A DNA stretch of 42,012 nucleotides from M3007 sp044350425 (GCA_044350425.1 JBILHS010000043.1:1-42012); one strand, 5' to 3'. Counted from the stretch's first letter, positions 8,950 through 17,370 are shown. Translations and numbers: made by a program. Notes: generated by a model not told the origin, from the letters alone.

Positions 8950-9258
8950 ATGATCGGCATTTCAGCCGTTTTACTGCTCTTCTTCGCCGCTAAAGGTATC
9001 GGCTGGCATCACTGGTCACATCTTTCTACCGCAGAAAAAGCGGGTACCATCACCGAAAAAATGTCCAGTCACCTGGATTTTTCGGACGAACAAAAGGGGC
9101 GGGTATATGCCCTGAATTTTGAAAAAGCACAGTCCATGGAGTCTGCCTGGCAGTCTGGAAAACACGACTGCCAAGCCTGGAAACAACTCCGGGAGGATTG
9201 GGAAAATGAGGTACGGGGTGTTTTGACATCCGAACAGCAAAAGAAGTTCTGGCGTTAA
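8950..9258 (+). CDS. Spy/CpxP-like small envelope protein, N-terminus interrupted by in-frame TGA
   Basis: The open frame gives 102 residues: a hydrophobic segment (MIGISAVLLLFFAAKG), then a helical domain with LDFSDEQKGRVYAL and a C-terminal VLTSEQQKKFW. The two are LTxxQ-like motifs as in Spy/CpxP-type periplasmic proteins. In the same frame an ATG at 8932 reads MKKRT and then TGA at 8947-8949, immediately followed by the ATG at 8950. With a Trp in place of the stop, the protein would have a normal signal peptide with a basic N-region. As it stands, the signal lacks positive charge. Translation may restart at 8950, the stop may be a recent nonsense mutation (TGG to TGA), or it may be a sequencing error. 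It is third in the ECF operon. Confidence 0.65.
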   Translation: MIGISAVLLLFFAAKGIGWHHWSHLSTAEKAGTITEKMSSHLDFSDEQKGRVYALNFEKAQSMESAWQSGKHDCQAWKQLREDWENEVRGVLTSEQQKKFWR

Positions 9259-9611
9259 TTTTCTTCTAATTCCCACTCCTGAAAATAACGTATCGCGTTC
9301 ATTTTCAGGAGTTTTTCTTGTTCCGTGATGTCGCGTGGCGGCATCTCCAAAGCCTGGCGGTAATGCGGCCAGCCGTCTTCATCCCGGCCTACAAATTCGA
9401 AAAAACCCTCCTGACTCAGCAAGCGGCATACCGCAATGTGCATCAGGTCTTGTTTTTCTTCTTTGGAGAAGGAGCGTTTCCAGCGGCCCAATTCCTGGAT
9501 CCCGATCAGAAACAATACGGTATTTAGATCGGGGAGTACTTCCCGTTTCATCGTTTCCTGCACCTTATGCTGCGTGCGCAGCCATTCGAAATCTATTTGC
9601 CAGTCTTCCAT
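9255..9611 (-). CDS. conserved hypothetical protein (118 aa)
   Basis: This 118-residue soluble, acidic, helical protein (EDWQIDFEWLRTQHKVQETM at the start; FVGRDEDGWPHYRQ in the C-terminal half) has no recognised domain. It looks like a conserved Bacteroidetes hypothetical because its composition is balanced and free of the low-complexity bias of shadow frames. Its stop overlaps the end of the convergent envelope protein gene by four bases. A 9-base tandem array lies directly upstream of its ATG (9609-9611). The function is unknown. Confidence 0.75.
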   Translation of the reverse strand: MEDWQIDFEWLRTQHKVQETMKREVLPDLNTVLFLIGIQELGRWKRSFSKEEKQDLMHIAVCRLLSQEGFFEFVGRDEDGWPHYRQALEMPPRDITEQEKLLKMNAIRYFQEWELEEN

Positions 9612-9625
9612 AGTTATTTAAAGTT

Positions 9626-9673
9626 ATTGAGCACATTGAGCACATTGACCACATTAATCAAATTGACCACATT
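9626..9673. repeat. 9-base CATTGACCA tandem array (copy 1)
   Basis: Units ATTGAGCA, CATTGAGCA, CATTGACCA, CATTAATCA, AATTGACCA and CATTATT fill the spacer between the DUF3298-like gene and the 118-aa gene. The TAA stop of the DUF3298-like gene (9672-9674, minus) falls in the last unit. The same family recurs at 11196-11284, 14736-14849, 26691-26775 and 26850-26894. Confidence 0.8.
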
Positions 9674-11144
9674 ATTTAACAAACTCGCCAAGGGGGCTGT
9701 CTTTTTTAAGGTAAGTTTTTAGTCCTGAATAAGGAACCAGCAAGGTTTGTCGTCCGTATTGTGGGTGGAACAAAGTACTGATTTCCATGCCTTCGCGGCG
9801 AAACGCAAAAAGTGGAAAGCCTTCGCGGGCCAGCCATTCCCGATATTTCGGATCGCTGGCAAAAGAAGGGAGTTTAGGCATTTCGCGATTTGCCCAGTCT
9901 GCCAGGTATTTTTGGGCATTGAATCCTTTACTAAAAAGGTCATCCAGGGTAATTTCTTTGTTGGTGCGTAGGTCGTAATTGAACGAGATCCCCTGCGCCT
10001 GCTCTGTCCAGGTGTCTGTAAACGTAACATAACCTGACAGAACCTGTTCGGACCAGCAGACTATTTCCGGCCAGGAACTTGCCCGTTGACTGCCACGATT
10101 GGCAGGGGTGAGGGCCATTTTTTTCTCTGAAAAAGAAGTTTTGCAACGCTCTATCCATTGGTTCACCTTTTCATCCAATTGGCTGTTGCAGGGCGCGCAA
10201 GGTGTGCTGGGGTATAAAACATCGTAACTCGTGGCGTAATCCGCGTATTCATAACAGCCCAGTTGAAAATAGTCCTTCAATATAAACTTGAAGGTGCGCC
10301 GCTCTCCACTACCGACCCAATTGCACTCCATATTCTGGCCCGCTTTGAGATTGCCACTTAGCAAGGCAGCAAGTCGATCACTTGAACCCAGCACTTCCAT
10401 TTCATAAACGCCATCATTTTTGATATCGCCTTTGAGTTTGTAGGTCCGCGCGTCAGATTCCACCCATAAAAAACCGTTCAATGCGCCATTATGGGAGCGA
10501 ACCAGCACCATATCACAACGGGCGCCATTGTAGCGCGTGATGTACCGGCTGCTCCATTTGTTGTCTGAACAATTGAGCGTGGGCGCCTGACCTGCGCCTA
10601 CTTCTTCAGCTTCCAGGCGCCGGCCGATCGTATTGTCTGCATTGATCCAATCGGCTTCCAAACGGCGGTTGTTTAAATTTCCGATCAGACGACCGGTCAA
10701 ACCTCGGGCCATATCATGCTCCTCCAGGGCGAATCCGGCGGTATCCAGGAGGCCGGATAAGTTGAATCGGATACGGCTTTGCTCGTAACTTAGATACCCG
10801 CGACAATTACGTCCATCAAAACCCAGCGTAACATTCACCACCGTGGCATCATCCAGTCGGCCTTTGAAGTATTTGACCCACTTGATATCGGCAGATTTGT
10901 CAAAGAGTTTGAGGATGGCGGTATCTTTTTTACCCGCCGAAGTTTTAGCGTAGGAGGGTTCCGCCGTCATTGGTTTGGCGGCGGCAGGATTATTTCCGGG
11001 TTTGCTGCCAACGGCTGGGTTTGCAGGTTTAGGCGCCGGAGCAGTGGTAGCGGGTTTGGCGGCTGATTTGTTTACAGCGTCCGGTTTTTGAGCAAAGAGC
11101 GAAACCGGAATTGCGATCAGAAGCAGTATGAGGAGTTTTTGCAT
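9672..11144 (-). CDS. exported DUF3298-type (RsiV-like) domain protein
   Basis: The start is taken at the ATG at 11142-11144, which gives a clean signal peptide (MQKLLILLLIAIPVSLFAQ). A reading from 11204 would add 20 residues with no signal character. The mature protein (490 residues in all) has an Ala/Pro/Lys-rich linker (about 20-65), two beta-rich repeats with G-Y-L-S-Y/G-F-L-W-V-E strands, and a C-terminal domain (about 330-490). That domain contains YDLRTNKEITLDDLF and ends in FHPQYGRQTLLVPYSGL, the hallmark of the DUF3298/RsiV family. RsiV proteins can bind lysozyme, but the family is broad and no ligand is claimed. The linker contains a 28-base REP-like motif (10932-10959) also found between genes at 20741-20769. 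Confidence 0.78.
   Translation of the reverse strand: MQKLLILLLIAIPVSLFAQKPDAVNKSAAKPATTAPAPKPANPAVGSKPGNNPAAAKPMTAEPSYAKTSAGKKDTAILKLFDKSADIKWVKYFKGRLDDATVVNVTLGFDGRNCRGYLSYEQSRIRFNLSGLLDTAGFALEEHDMARGLTGRLIGNLNNRRLEADWINADNTIGRRLEAEEVGAGQAPTLNCSDNKWSSRYITRYNGARCDMVLVRSHNGALNGFLWVESDARTYKLKGDIKNDGVYEMEVLGSSDRLAALLSGNLKAGQNMECNWVGSGERRTFKFILKDYFQLGCYEYADYATSYDVLYPSTPCAPCNSQLDEKVNQWIERCKTSFSEKKMALTPANRGSQRASSWPEIVCWSEQVLSGYVTFTDTWTEQAQGISFNYDLRTNKEITLDDLFSKGFNAQKYLADWANREMPKLPSFASDPKYREWLAREGFPLFAFRREGMEISTLFHPQYGRQTLLVPYSGLKTYLKKDSPLGEFVK
10932..10959. repeat. REP-like ACCCGCCGAAG...AGGAGGGT motif inside a coding region
   Basis: The sequence begins ACCCGCCGAAG, ends GTAGGAGGGT and follows a T-run. 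Nearly the same 28-29-base motif, also after a T-run, occurs in an intergenic region at 20741-20769. Here it encodes part of the Ala/Pro-rich linker of the DUF3298-like protein (around AEPSYAKTSAG). Confidence 0.55.
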
Positions 11145-11195
11145 ATACAAGTTGAAGTACTTTTGGAGAACGAACGAATAATCCACTGAATTCTG

Positions 11196-11284
11196 ATTGA
11201 CCACCTTTTTTTAATTGACCACATTCCACCCATTGACCCCATTGACCCCATTGACCCCGTTTAAATTATTGACCACATTCAATA
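11196..11284. repeat. 9-base CATTGACCA tandem array (copy 2)
   Basis: Units include AATTGACCA, CATTCCACC, three successive CATTGACCC and a final TATTGACCA CATTC. The array lies between the start of the DUF3298-like gene and the stop of the hydrolase gene. It runs up to the hydrolase stop codon (11285-11287, minus strand). Confidence 0.8.
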
Positions 11285-12118
11285 TCATGCTGCCATCTTC
11301 CAATCCTCCGCGACTTCAAAGGCTTCATGCAACATGTCATAGAGCAAGTCGTGGTACTCAGGATAGTCGGGCAGATTGTTGTGGCCGGCACCGACGATGG
11401 GATGGAGTGTGATCTTCTCAGGAGCCAGGGCTTTGAGCATTTCGCATTGATTGTACGGGATCAGGCGGTCTTTGGTGCCCCCAATGATATGAATGGGGCA
11501 ACGGACTTTTTTAATGAACCGATCGGTCCGGATGTGATAACGCAGGAGCCACTGAATGGGTAGCAAAAAGGCGTAACGCGAAATATGGTACCGGAAAGAA
11601 TAATAGGGGCAATCCATGATCAGCATGCGTGGGCGGTTCCAGGAAGCCACCCGGGCCGCCAGACCGCTGCCCAGTGAACGGCCATAAAGCACCATACGGT
11701 CTTCTGTATATTCATCCGCGAGCCATTGATACACGTGCTGAAGATCACTGAAAAGAATCTCCTCGGTGCGCCTGCCGTGGCTTTTTCCAAACCCCCGAAA
11801 ATCCAGAATGAAAAAATCAAAGCCTTTACCCACAAAGTCTTTGGCAAACTTCCCCCAGCCCTTGATACTGCGCGAATTCCCTTTGATGTAAAATACGACG
11901 CCTTTGCTGTTGGGCACACGAAAGTGCAGCGCATTCACCATGCCGCCATCTTCCATGTCAAAATTGACCTCCGTAAAAGGGAATGGGTATTGGTACTGAA
12001 AGGATTTGGAGAGCCGCTCCGGGCGAAAGAAGAACAGATCCTGTCCAAAGTAGAACACAAGACAAAGCCCCACGTAAAGAGCAATCGGCCAAAAAAAAAT
12101 GTTTATCCAGAACAGCAT
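11285..12118 (-). CDS. membrane-anchored alpha/beta hydrolase
   Basis: The start is the ATG at 12116-12118, giving 277 residues. A longer frame to 12256 runs through intergenic repeat sequence and is rejected. An N-terminal membrane segment (about 1-25, FWPIALYVGLCLVFYFG) is followed by a serine hydrolase fold of the YfhR/ABHD-type peptidase S9-like group. The nucleophile S148 lies in LYGRSLGSG, the acid D217 in GGTKDRL and the histidine H246 in GAGHNN, and LDFRGFGKSHG is the usual oxyanion-loop region. The enzyme is probably anchored in the inner membrane; its substrate is unknown. It lies downstream of the PKD/Kazal protein gene, separated by an inverted repeat array. Confidence 0.88.
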   Translation of the reverse strand: MLFWINIFFWPIALYVGLCLVFYFGQDLFFFRPERLSKSFQYQYPFPFTEVNFDMEDGGMVNALHFRVPNSKGVVFYIKGNSRSIKGWGKFAKDFVGKGFDFFILDFRGFGKSHGRRTEEILFSDLQHVYQWLADEYTEDRMVLYGRSLGSGLAARVASWNRPRMLIMDCPYYSFRYHISRYAFLLPIQWLLRYHIRTDRFIKKVRCPIHIIGGTKDRLIPYNQCEMLKALAPEKITLHPIVGAGHNNLPDYPEYHDLLYDMLHEAFEVAEDWKMAA

Positions 12119-12140
12119 CGCCTGCAAAAGTAGGCAGAAT

Positions 12141-12226
12141 TGGGGATTGGTTAAGTGGTGATTGGTGAATTGGTGATTCGAGTGGCCAAGCCTGGCATCA
12201 CGAATCACCAATCTACCGAACCACCA
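12141..12226. repeat. inverted pair of GATTGGT-type short tandem arrays
   Basis: The left arm (12141-12180) holds GATTGGTT, GTGATTGGT, GAATTGGT and GATTCG. The right arm (12197-12226) holds the reverse: CACGAATCACCAATC, TACCGAACCACC. The TAG stop of the PKD protein gene (12213-12215, minus) lies inside the right arm. It could fold as a hairpin terminator. Confidence 0.7.
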
Positions 12227-14528
12227 GCTTTTTTTCAAGCAGCCCTTCCTCCGCACGAATGCGTATGGTATAAACTCCGCTGGCCAGTCCGCTTACCGCG
12301 AGATGGGTATTTCGGGTGCCGGAAGGCTGGATCGAGCGAACTTTTTGCCCCAGGCTGTTCATGACTTCGATGGCCTCTACATGAAGGTCGGAAGTGTACA
12401 GTTCTGTTGCGTCCACCGCAGGATTCGGGCTTATCAGCAGCTTGGAGCGCAGTATTTCTTCCTGCGTACCAGAAGTGGGCAGGGTTTTGATCCAAACGGT
12501 ATCCTGGGTAGCCGGCAATGATATTTCAAACTTATTGCCATATTTATCAATGGCCTTTAAGCCACGGATGGGTACTACAAATGGAACGGTCTTGCTTTCT
12601 CCGCGAGCAATAACATCAATGATAATAATGACATCCGTACTAAAGGTAACCTTTGCAATTCGGCCATATCCATTGGCAGCCAGACCATTTTTCCGGGTCA
12701 GGCCCAGGTCCAGTTGATACCGGCTGTGCACATCTTTGTCAAGCCAGAGCAGGTGATTGGTCGAACCGAAAAAGTCGTCGTCATAGTTTGCGTCCGGATC
12801 GTGGTTGACATAATCCGGATAGCGTAGGGCAAATCCCAGGCCGTATAGCCCCAATGCTGGCTGGCTGGCGCTGCCGACTTTGATGGTTGCTGTTATTTCT
12901 ACAGGAGCCGGATTGTTGGGATCTACCACAATGGTATCCTGGTCAAATTCCAGTCGGAGTACAGGCAAACCTGGCACAACAGCGATGCTGCTGGTATCGA
13001 TCGCCGCATAATGTTTCAGGATGACATCCGCATCCAGTTCATTGACAGAGCCATTTCCATCACAGTCAAGGTGCTTGTAATTGATGGTTTCTGTGATATT
13101 GGCATCCCAGTTGGGCGCAAACTGAGGGCTCCAGTCCGTACTGGCCTCCGGGCGGGGAACGCCTGTGCTGTAATGACCCACGCCCAGATTCAGCAGGTCG
13201 TGTACATTGGCATGTTGGTCGCGGTTGGCATCGCCCGGCATCACATAATCTGTGGCCACGGGAAGTTCTTCTATGGCCATACTCATGGCATCCGTCACCA
13301 GCAATTGTGTCACCGAAGAGAGGCATCCACTGTTGGTCCAGGCGGTCAGGTTGGCCCGATAAATTCCTGCAGCATCGTAAAGGTGCAGAATGGTATCCCA
13401 GCTGGCGCCTTCCCAGATCGGAGACCCATCTCCAAAGTCCATTTGTGAAAAGGAGTAATTGCCAACGCTCAGATTACAGAACTGTGCGATGTATCCGGCA
13501 TCCGGAGAACCACTGATAATTTTTGCCTGTAATTTGGTGACACAGGTGCCCAAAACAGACCCACATTCGCCTGCCCACCATTGAGAAAGGCCATTGGTCA
13601 TGGCGCTGCATTCATTGGCATAAGTGACGCCATCACAGCCACAAACAGGGGCAAATAACTGGGATGCGCCGGGACAAAGGGTTGTAACATCAGCCAACGT
13701 CGGGTTGACACAGGCCGATTCGGCTACCGTGATGCTCTGACATCTGGTGGCATAACACACGCTTCCGTCAAAGAGATTCCGAACCTGATATTGTGCACAA
13801 ACGGTATATTCTCCATAGCCTGGCAGCGAGGCAGAAAATGAAGGAGCGCTGGAAAGGATCTGGCTGGATTTATTGGTATACCATGCTACGGAGTCTAATT
13901 GCAATTCCGTAGCATGGGTTAATGGTATAATCTGACCCTGTAGCTCCGTCCCGATGGCGGTGACCTGTATGTCATATCCGCAATAGTTATAGTCCTGATT
14001 GCTGGCCAAAACTCCGAGGCATTCCTGCGCTGAACAGCCAAATGGATCGGTCACTGTAAGACAAACCTGAAATTCTCCTTCGGACGGGAAGGTATGTTCT
14101 ACTTTTTCTCCAACAGCCGTTTGTCCATCTCCAAAATCCCAGGTGCAGGTTTGAAGCGTAGCGTCGTAAATGTTGGCGATAAATTTATAGGCAAGTAAGG
14201 CATGTACATTGGGAACACGCGCAAACTGGGCTTTGCAAGGCAGTTTTTCTGAAACACAGGTCAACGCCACCACGGGTAAGGTACCAGCCGGGCATCCTGC
14301 AGGTAAAGGAGTTGCTGTTGCATTAAATGTAAAAGTCTGGCCTCCCGTCAGATCATTGGCTCCGACCACGGCATTTAACTCTTGGCCATTGTCCAGATCG
14401 ATGATCTTTGCCCCACAACCAGGGGTTACACTTTCTACCCAACCCACCCGGCCGCATTGTGCGACCAATGGGCCAGAAAAAAAGGTTGCCGCAAGCAGCA
14501 CGAACAGAAAGTAGAATTGCTTTTGCAT
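12213..14528 (-). CDS. T9SS-sorted multidomain protein with PKD, Kazal-like and dockerin-like segments
   Basis: This is a 771-residue exported protein. It has a signal peptide at 1-23 (ending GPLVAQ). A first PKD domain at about 120-175 contains CTWDFGDGQTAVGEKVEHTF. A cysteine-rich Kazal-like module at about 275-320 contains CPGASQLFAPVCGCDGVTYA, the Kazal protease-inhibitor signature. A second PKD-like region follows near 345-410. Next come two EF-hand-like dockerin halves, PGDANRDQHANVHDLLNLG and LDCDGNGSVNELDADVIL, and then a beta-sandwich region. A type A T9SS sorting domain covers about the last 75 residues (LLISPNPAVDATELYTS onward). The protein is probably at the cell surface. Its role is unknown, though protease inhibition and calcium binding are possible from the modules. 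Confidence 0.85.
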   Translation of the reverse strand: MQKQFYFLFVLLAATFFSGPLVAQCGRVGWVESVTPGCGAKIIDLDNGQELNAVVGANDLTGGQTFTFNATATPLPAGCPAGTLPVVALTCVSEKLPCKAQFARVPNVHALLAYKFIANIYDATLQTCTWDFGDGQTAVGEKVEHTFPSEGEFQVCLTVTDPFGCSAQECLGVLASNQDYNYCGYDIQVTAIGTELQGQIIPLTHATELQLDSVAWYTNKSSQILSSAPSFSASLPGYGEYTVCAQYQVRNLFDGSVCYATRCQSITVAESACVNPTLADVTTLCPGASQLFAPVCGCDGVTYANECSAMTNGLSQWWAGECGSVLGTCVTKLQAKIISGSPDAGYIAQFCNLSVGNYSFSQMDFGDGSPIWEGASWDTILHLYDAAGIYRANLTAWTNSGCLSSVTQLLVTDAMSMAIEELPVATDYVMPGDANRDQHANVHDLLNLGVGHYSTGVPRPEASTDWSPQFAPNWDANITETINYKHLDCDGNGSVNELDADVILKHYAAIDTSSIAVVPGLPVLRLEFDQDTIVVDPNNPAPVEITATIKVGSASQPALGLYGLGFALRYPDYVNHDPDANYDDDFFGSTNHLLWLDKDVHSRYQLDLGLTRKNGLAANGYGRIAKVTFSTDVIIIIDVIARGESKTVPFVVPIRGLKAIDKYGNKFEISLPATQDTVWIKTLPTSGTQEEILRSKLLISPNPAVDATELYTSDLHVEAIEVMNSLGQKVRSIQPSGTRNTHLAVSGLASGVYTIRIRAEEGLLEKKLVVR

Positions 14529-14846
14529 CTGCCTACAAGTATAGATTGTTCATCAAGACGGATTATTTGGGCCAGACGTTGGGGCTATTTTTGCTGGCCA
14601 TCATTTAACCTTACAAAGGTTAGGTTTTTTTTTCAGTATTATAAAGACAATTTTCGGAACTTGCCGGAAGTTTCTTGTGCAAAAAAATATCACATTCAAC
14701 TGATTTACAAAGACTTAATTCGCCCACCATTAAATCATTGACCCCATTGCCCCCATTCCTCCCATTAACCACATTGACCACATTAACCCCATTGACCACA
14801 TTCATCAAATTGACCACATTCATCAAATTGACCCCATTCATCAAAA
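14529..14846. other. 318-base spacer between divergent genes
   Basis: This spacer separates the minus-strand PKD protein gene from the plus-strand 474-aa gene. It contains a hairpin followed by a T-run (14606-14633) and the long CATTGACCA array (14736-14849). A TATTTTTG box at 14586-14593 fits the Bacteroidetes -7 consensus, but no TTG lies at the right distance. No gene was seen. Confidence 0.6.
14606..14633 (+). terminator. hairpin plus T-run
   Basis: The stem TAACCTT/AAGGTTA with a three-base loop is followed by GG and nine T residues, as in an intrinsic terminator read on the plus strand. No plus-strand gene ends just upstream. It may instead block antisense transcription or act as a leader attenuator for the gene at 14847. 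Confidence 0.45.
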
Positions 14847-14849
14847 TTG
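14736..14849. repeat. 9-base CATTGACCA tandem array (copy 3, longest)
   Basis: About twelve units follow in register: CATTGACCC, CATTGCCCC, CATTCCTCC, CATTAACCA, CATTGACCA, CATTAACCC, CATTGACCA, CATTCATCA, AATTGACCA, CATTCATCA, AATTGACCC, CATTCATCA, AAATTG. The last unit supplies the TTG start codon of the next gene. Because the period is divisible by three, the array gives meaningless open frames rich in Asn and Val. Confidence 0.85.
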
Positions 14850-16271
14850 TTTAGCGAAAAGCTCCATACCATCCTCCAAACCCTATCGAAAGTGGAACGC
14901 AACCGCTTTCGGAAATACCTGCTTTCGCCTTATCTGAACGACCAACCTGATCTGGTCCTGCTGTTTGAGGTATGTGATAAAGCGTTGCGTGATGGGACAT
15001 TCGCCGTACTGGACAACTTAATAGTATGGCAAAAACTGTACCCGAATAAGGCATTTAACGATGCCCACCTGCGGCGACTCGCCTCCGAGCTCAATCAAAT
15101 GGCCCTGCGTTTTTTATCAGCGGAAGCCCGCAGTCAAAATCCACTTGCAGAGGCCCTGGATCTGCACAGGCTTCTGGATAAGCCTGAACTTAAAAAACAC
15201 CTGGCCGGAATTGAACGAAATATTCAGCGTTTGCTGGACGAAGTAACCGGACAATCCACAGAATACTATCTGGCCCAATTCAACCTGCAAAATAATCTGG
15301 TAAACAAGACCTCCAAAAGACTTTCCGTTTCAGGTTACGCGGACAAACTTTCTTCAGCGGACTTTTTTCTGGAGTCTTTTTATCTGACCCAAAAACTGGA
15401 GCTATATATTGGGTGGTTGCTTTATCAGGGATCCAGAGTCTCCGAAAAAAACCTTGAATTGCCTGCAGGGCTCTGGGAACATATGGAAAACAAGCGCTTT
15501 GACGAGATCCCATTGCTTAAGGTATATCGTCTGGTAGTAAATTGTCTGGTCGAGGCTGACCAAGAATCACACTTCAAAAACCTGCTTGAAAATCTGGAGT
15601 ATCATTCTGAAGATCTGGCTAAACCGGATCTCCGTAAATGCTATTTCATTGCTCAAAACTATTGTGCTTTAAAAATCAACCAGGGGAAACGGGAGTATTA
15701 TCTGGAAATGTTTGAGACCTTCAAAAAGATCATCCAAAAGGGACTTTTATTGGAAGAAGGCAGCCTTTCTGAAGGCATATTTAAAAACATTGTCACGGTT
15801 GGATTAGGCGTAGGTGACTTTGATTGGATCGAGCAATTTATTGAAGAATATGCAAACTATCTCCCTGCAAATACCCGGGAAAATGCACGGACCTTTAATC
15901 TTGCCTACCTGTTTTTTTACCAAAAAAGATATCCAGAAGTAATCGGATTACTTCAAAACGTAGAATATAATGACGTTGTTTATGCGCTTGGATCCAAAAT
16001 TATTATGATCCAGACGTATTATGAATTGGATGAAATACTTCCCATGGAGTCACTTATAGATAGTTTCCGGATTTATATTCGCCGAAATAAAGTGATGTCA
16101 AAAAATTTGAAACGGGAGTATATCAACTATCTGGGCTTTGTAAAAAAACTGCCCACGCTTTATAGTCTGGATAAAAAAACGATCGCTAAATTTCGTGAAA
16201 AGGTGGCGTCCTCCACTTCTCCGACTTACAAAAAATGGCTGCTCGAAAAAATTGATGCATTACAAAAATAG
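14847..16271 (+). CDS. unrecognised helical protein (474 aa)
   Basis: This is a 474-residue cytoplasmic-looking protein with no signal peptide. It begins MFSEKLHTILQTLSKVERNR with a TTG start at 14847; no ATG is available near the conserved-looking N-terminus. It is helical throughout, with regularly spaced aromatic and leucine residues (YFIAQNYCALKINQGKREYY, NLAYLFFYQKRYPEVIGLLQ) that suggest an alpha-solenoid or TPR-like fold. No family is recognised. Its stop overlaps the start of the PagL-like gene by 17 bases, so the two are translationally coupled and probably work in one process, perhaps at the envelope. The upstream leader is a 9-base tandem array. Confidence 0.8.
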   Translation: MFSEKLHTILQTLSKVERNRFRKYLLSPYLNDQPDLVLLFEVCDKALRDGTFAVLDNLIVWQKLYPNKAFNDAHLRRLASELNQMALRFLSAEARSQNPLAEALDLHRLLDKPELKKHLAGIERNIQRLLDEVTGQSTEYYLAQFNLQNNLVNKTSKRLSVSGYADKLSSADFFLESFYLTQKLELYIGWLLYQGSRVSEKNLELPAGLWEHMENKRFDEIPLLKVYRLVVNCLVEADQESHFKNLLENLEYHSEDLAKPDLRKCYFIAQNYCALKINQGKREYYLEMFETFKKIIQKGLLLEEGSLSEGIFKNIVTVGLGVGDFDWIEQFIEEYANYLPANTRENARTFNLAYLFFYQKRYPEVIGLLQNVEYNDVVYALGSKIIMIQTYYELDEILPMESLIDSFRIYIRRNKVMSKNLKREYINYLGFVKKLPTLYSLDKKTIAKFREKVASSTSPTYKKWLLEKIDALQK

Positions 16272-17370
16272 CCTGCTCCTATTTCTGGCACTTGGCCTGG
16301 GTTCACTCCACGCGCAAAAGATATCCCTGGATGCCACGGTATATCAGGGCTCCGTATGGCGGCATTCTCCCAGACTGACCACTCAAACCGGTGAGCGAAT
16401 TAGCGGCCAGGAACTTGGCTTCCGTGTCCACACGACCGGACGACAAGCCTGGCAGGCCTGGCAGAATTTTCCTGCACTCGGTATTTCAGTGGCCCATTTC
16501 AGGCTCGGGGAAGGTTCTCACGGGGAAGCCTTTGTATTGCTCCCGCATCTCAGTATTCCCCTGTTTCGGGCAGAACGCTGGGCTGCAAATTTCCGCGTGG
16601 CCACAGGACTGGCCTGGGTGACCAAGCCCTATGACTGGTTCAATAATCCCAGGCAGAACGCCATAGGATCTCACTGGAACAACATCACCCAATTCCGGCT
16701 CGGAGCTGAATTCCGCGCCGCTGCCCACCTGCGCGTGAATGCCGGCGGGAGTATGACCCATTTTTCTAATGGCGGTTCCTCCCTTCCCAATTTTGGGATC
16801 AATATTTTTTCCGGATGGGCCGGCGTGGCCTGGTTTCTCCAACCTGTTAAAAAGGAGGATCTAAAACCTGCCCAGGCCAGTAAACGTCCACTGAACCGCC
16901 GTTTGGGGGGACAATTACAAGGTGGACTTGCTTTGTTGGAGATCGGATCCTTCGATGGGCCCAAACACGCCGTCTGGTGCAGTTCGGGGGCGGGGTATTT
17001 TCAGATCAACCGCATCAATCGGGTGCTTTTAGGGCTGGACTATGAATCTAACCGGGCGATCTATGAATGGGGTTTGCATTCAGCCCGCTTCCGCGATGAG
17101 GCAGCCGCGCGACAAGGCTCCACACGCATGGCCATTACATTAGCCGATGAATTTCTATTCGGCGACCTCAGCATTGTGCTGCAGGCAGGTCGCTACGTAG
17201 GGAAGCACATCAATCAATACATCCCGAAAGTGAGTTATGCCAAACTCTCTGCCCGCTACTATTTCCCGGCACTTTTAGGCGATGGCCTGAAACCATTTGC
17301 GGGTATTTCCATCAAGGCACACAAATTTACGGCCGAGTATATTTCCGGGAATGTAGGGATATCGTTTTAA
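16255..17370 (+). CDS. acyloxyacyl hydrolase, PagL-like lipid A deacylase family
   Basis: The start is the ATG at 16255, which gives a signal peptide (MHYKNSLLLFLALGLGSLHA) and a 371-residue outer-membrane beta-barrel. The PagL catalytic His-Ser pair is visible in MTHFSNGGSSLPNFGIN (H169 and S171), preceded by the conserved AIGSHWNN segment (136-143). PagL enzymes remove the 3-O acyl chain from lipid A in the outer membrane. The protein is about twice the length of Pseudomonas PagL, as in other Bacteroidetes members, with a second barrel-like half ending in YISGNVGISF. It overlaps the preceding 474-aa gene. The substrate specificity is inferred from the family. Confidence 0.82.
   Translation: MHYKNSLLLFLALGLGSLHAQKISLDATVYQGSVWRHSPRLTTQTGERISGQELGFRVHTTGRQAWQAWQNFPALGISVAHFRLGEGSHGEAFVLLPHLSIPLFRAERWAANFRVATGLAWVTKPYDWFNNPRQNAIGSHWNNITQFRLGAEFRAAAHLRVNAGGSMTHFSNGGSSLPNFGINIFSGWAGVAWFLQPVKKEDLKPAQASKRPLNRRLGGQLQGGLALLEIGSFDGPKHAVWCSSGAGYFQINRINRVLLGLDYESNRAIYEWGLHSARFRDEAAARQGSTRMAITLADEFLFGDLSIVLQAGRYVGKHINQYIPKVSYAKLSARYYFPALLGDGLKPFAGISIKAHKFTAEYISGNVGISF

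Noticed and set aside
8932..9258. TGA read as Trp or selenocysteine
   Set aside because: Other genes here (for example at 203 and 26708) end with TGA, and no SECIS or selenoprotein feature is seen, so a code change is unlikely.
14620..14844. Minus-strand frame with MMNGVNLMNVVN-type repeats
   Set aside because: It is the 9-bp array translated; a period divisible by three keeps any frame open.
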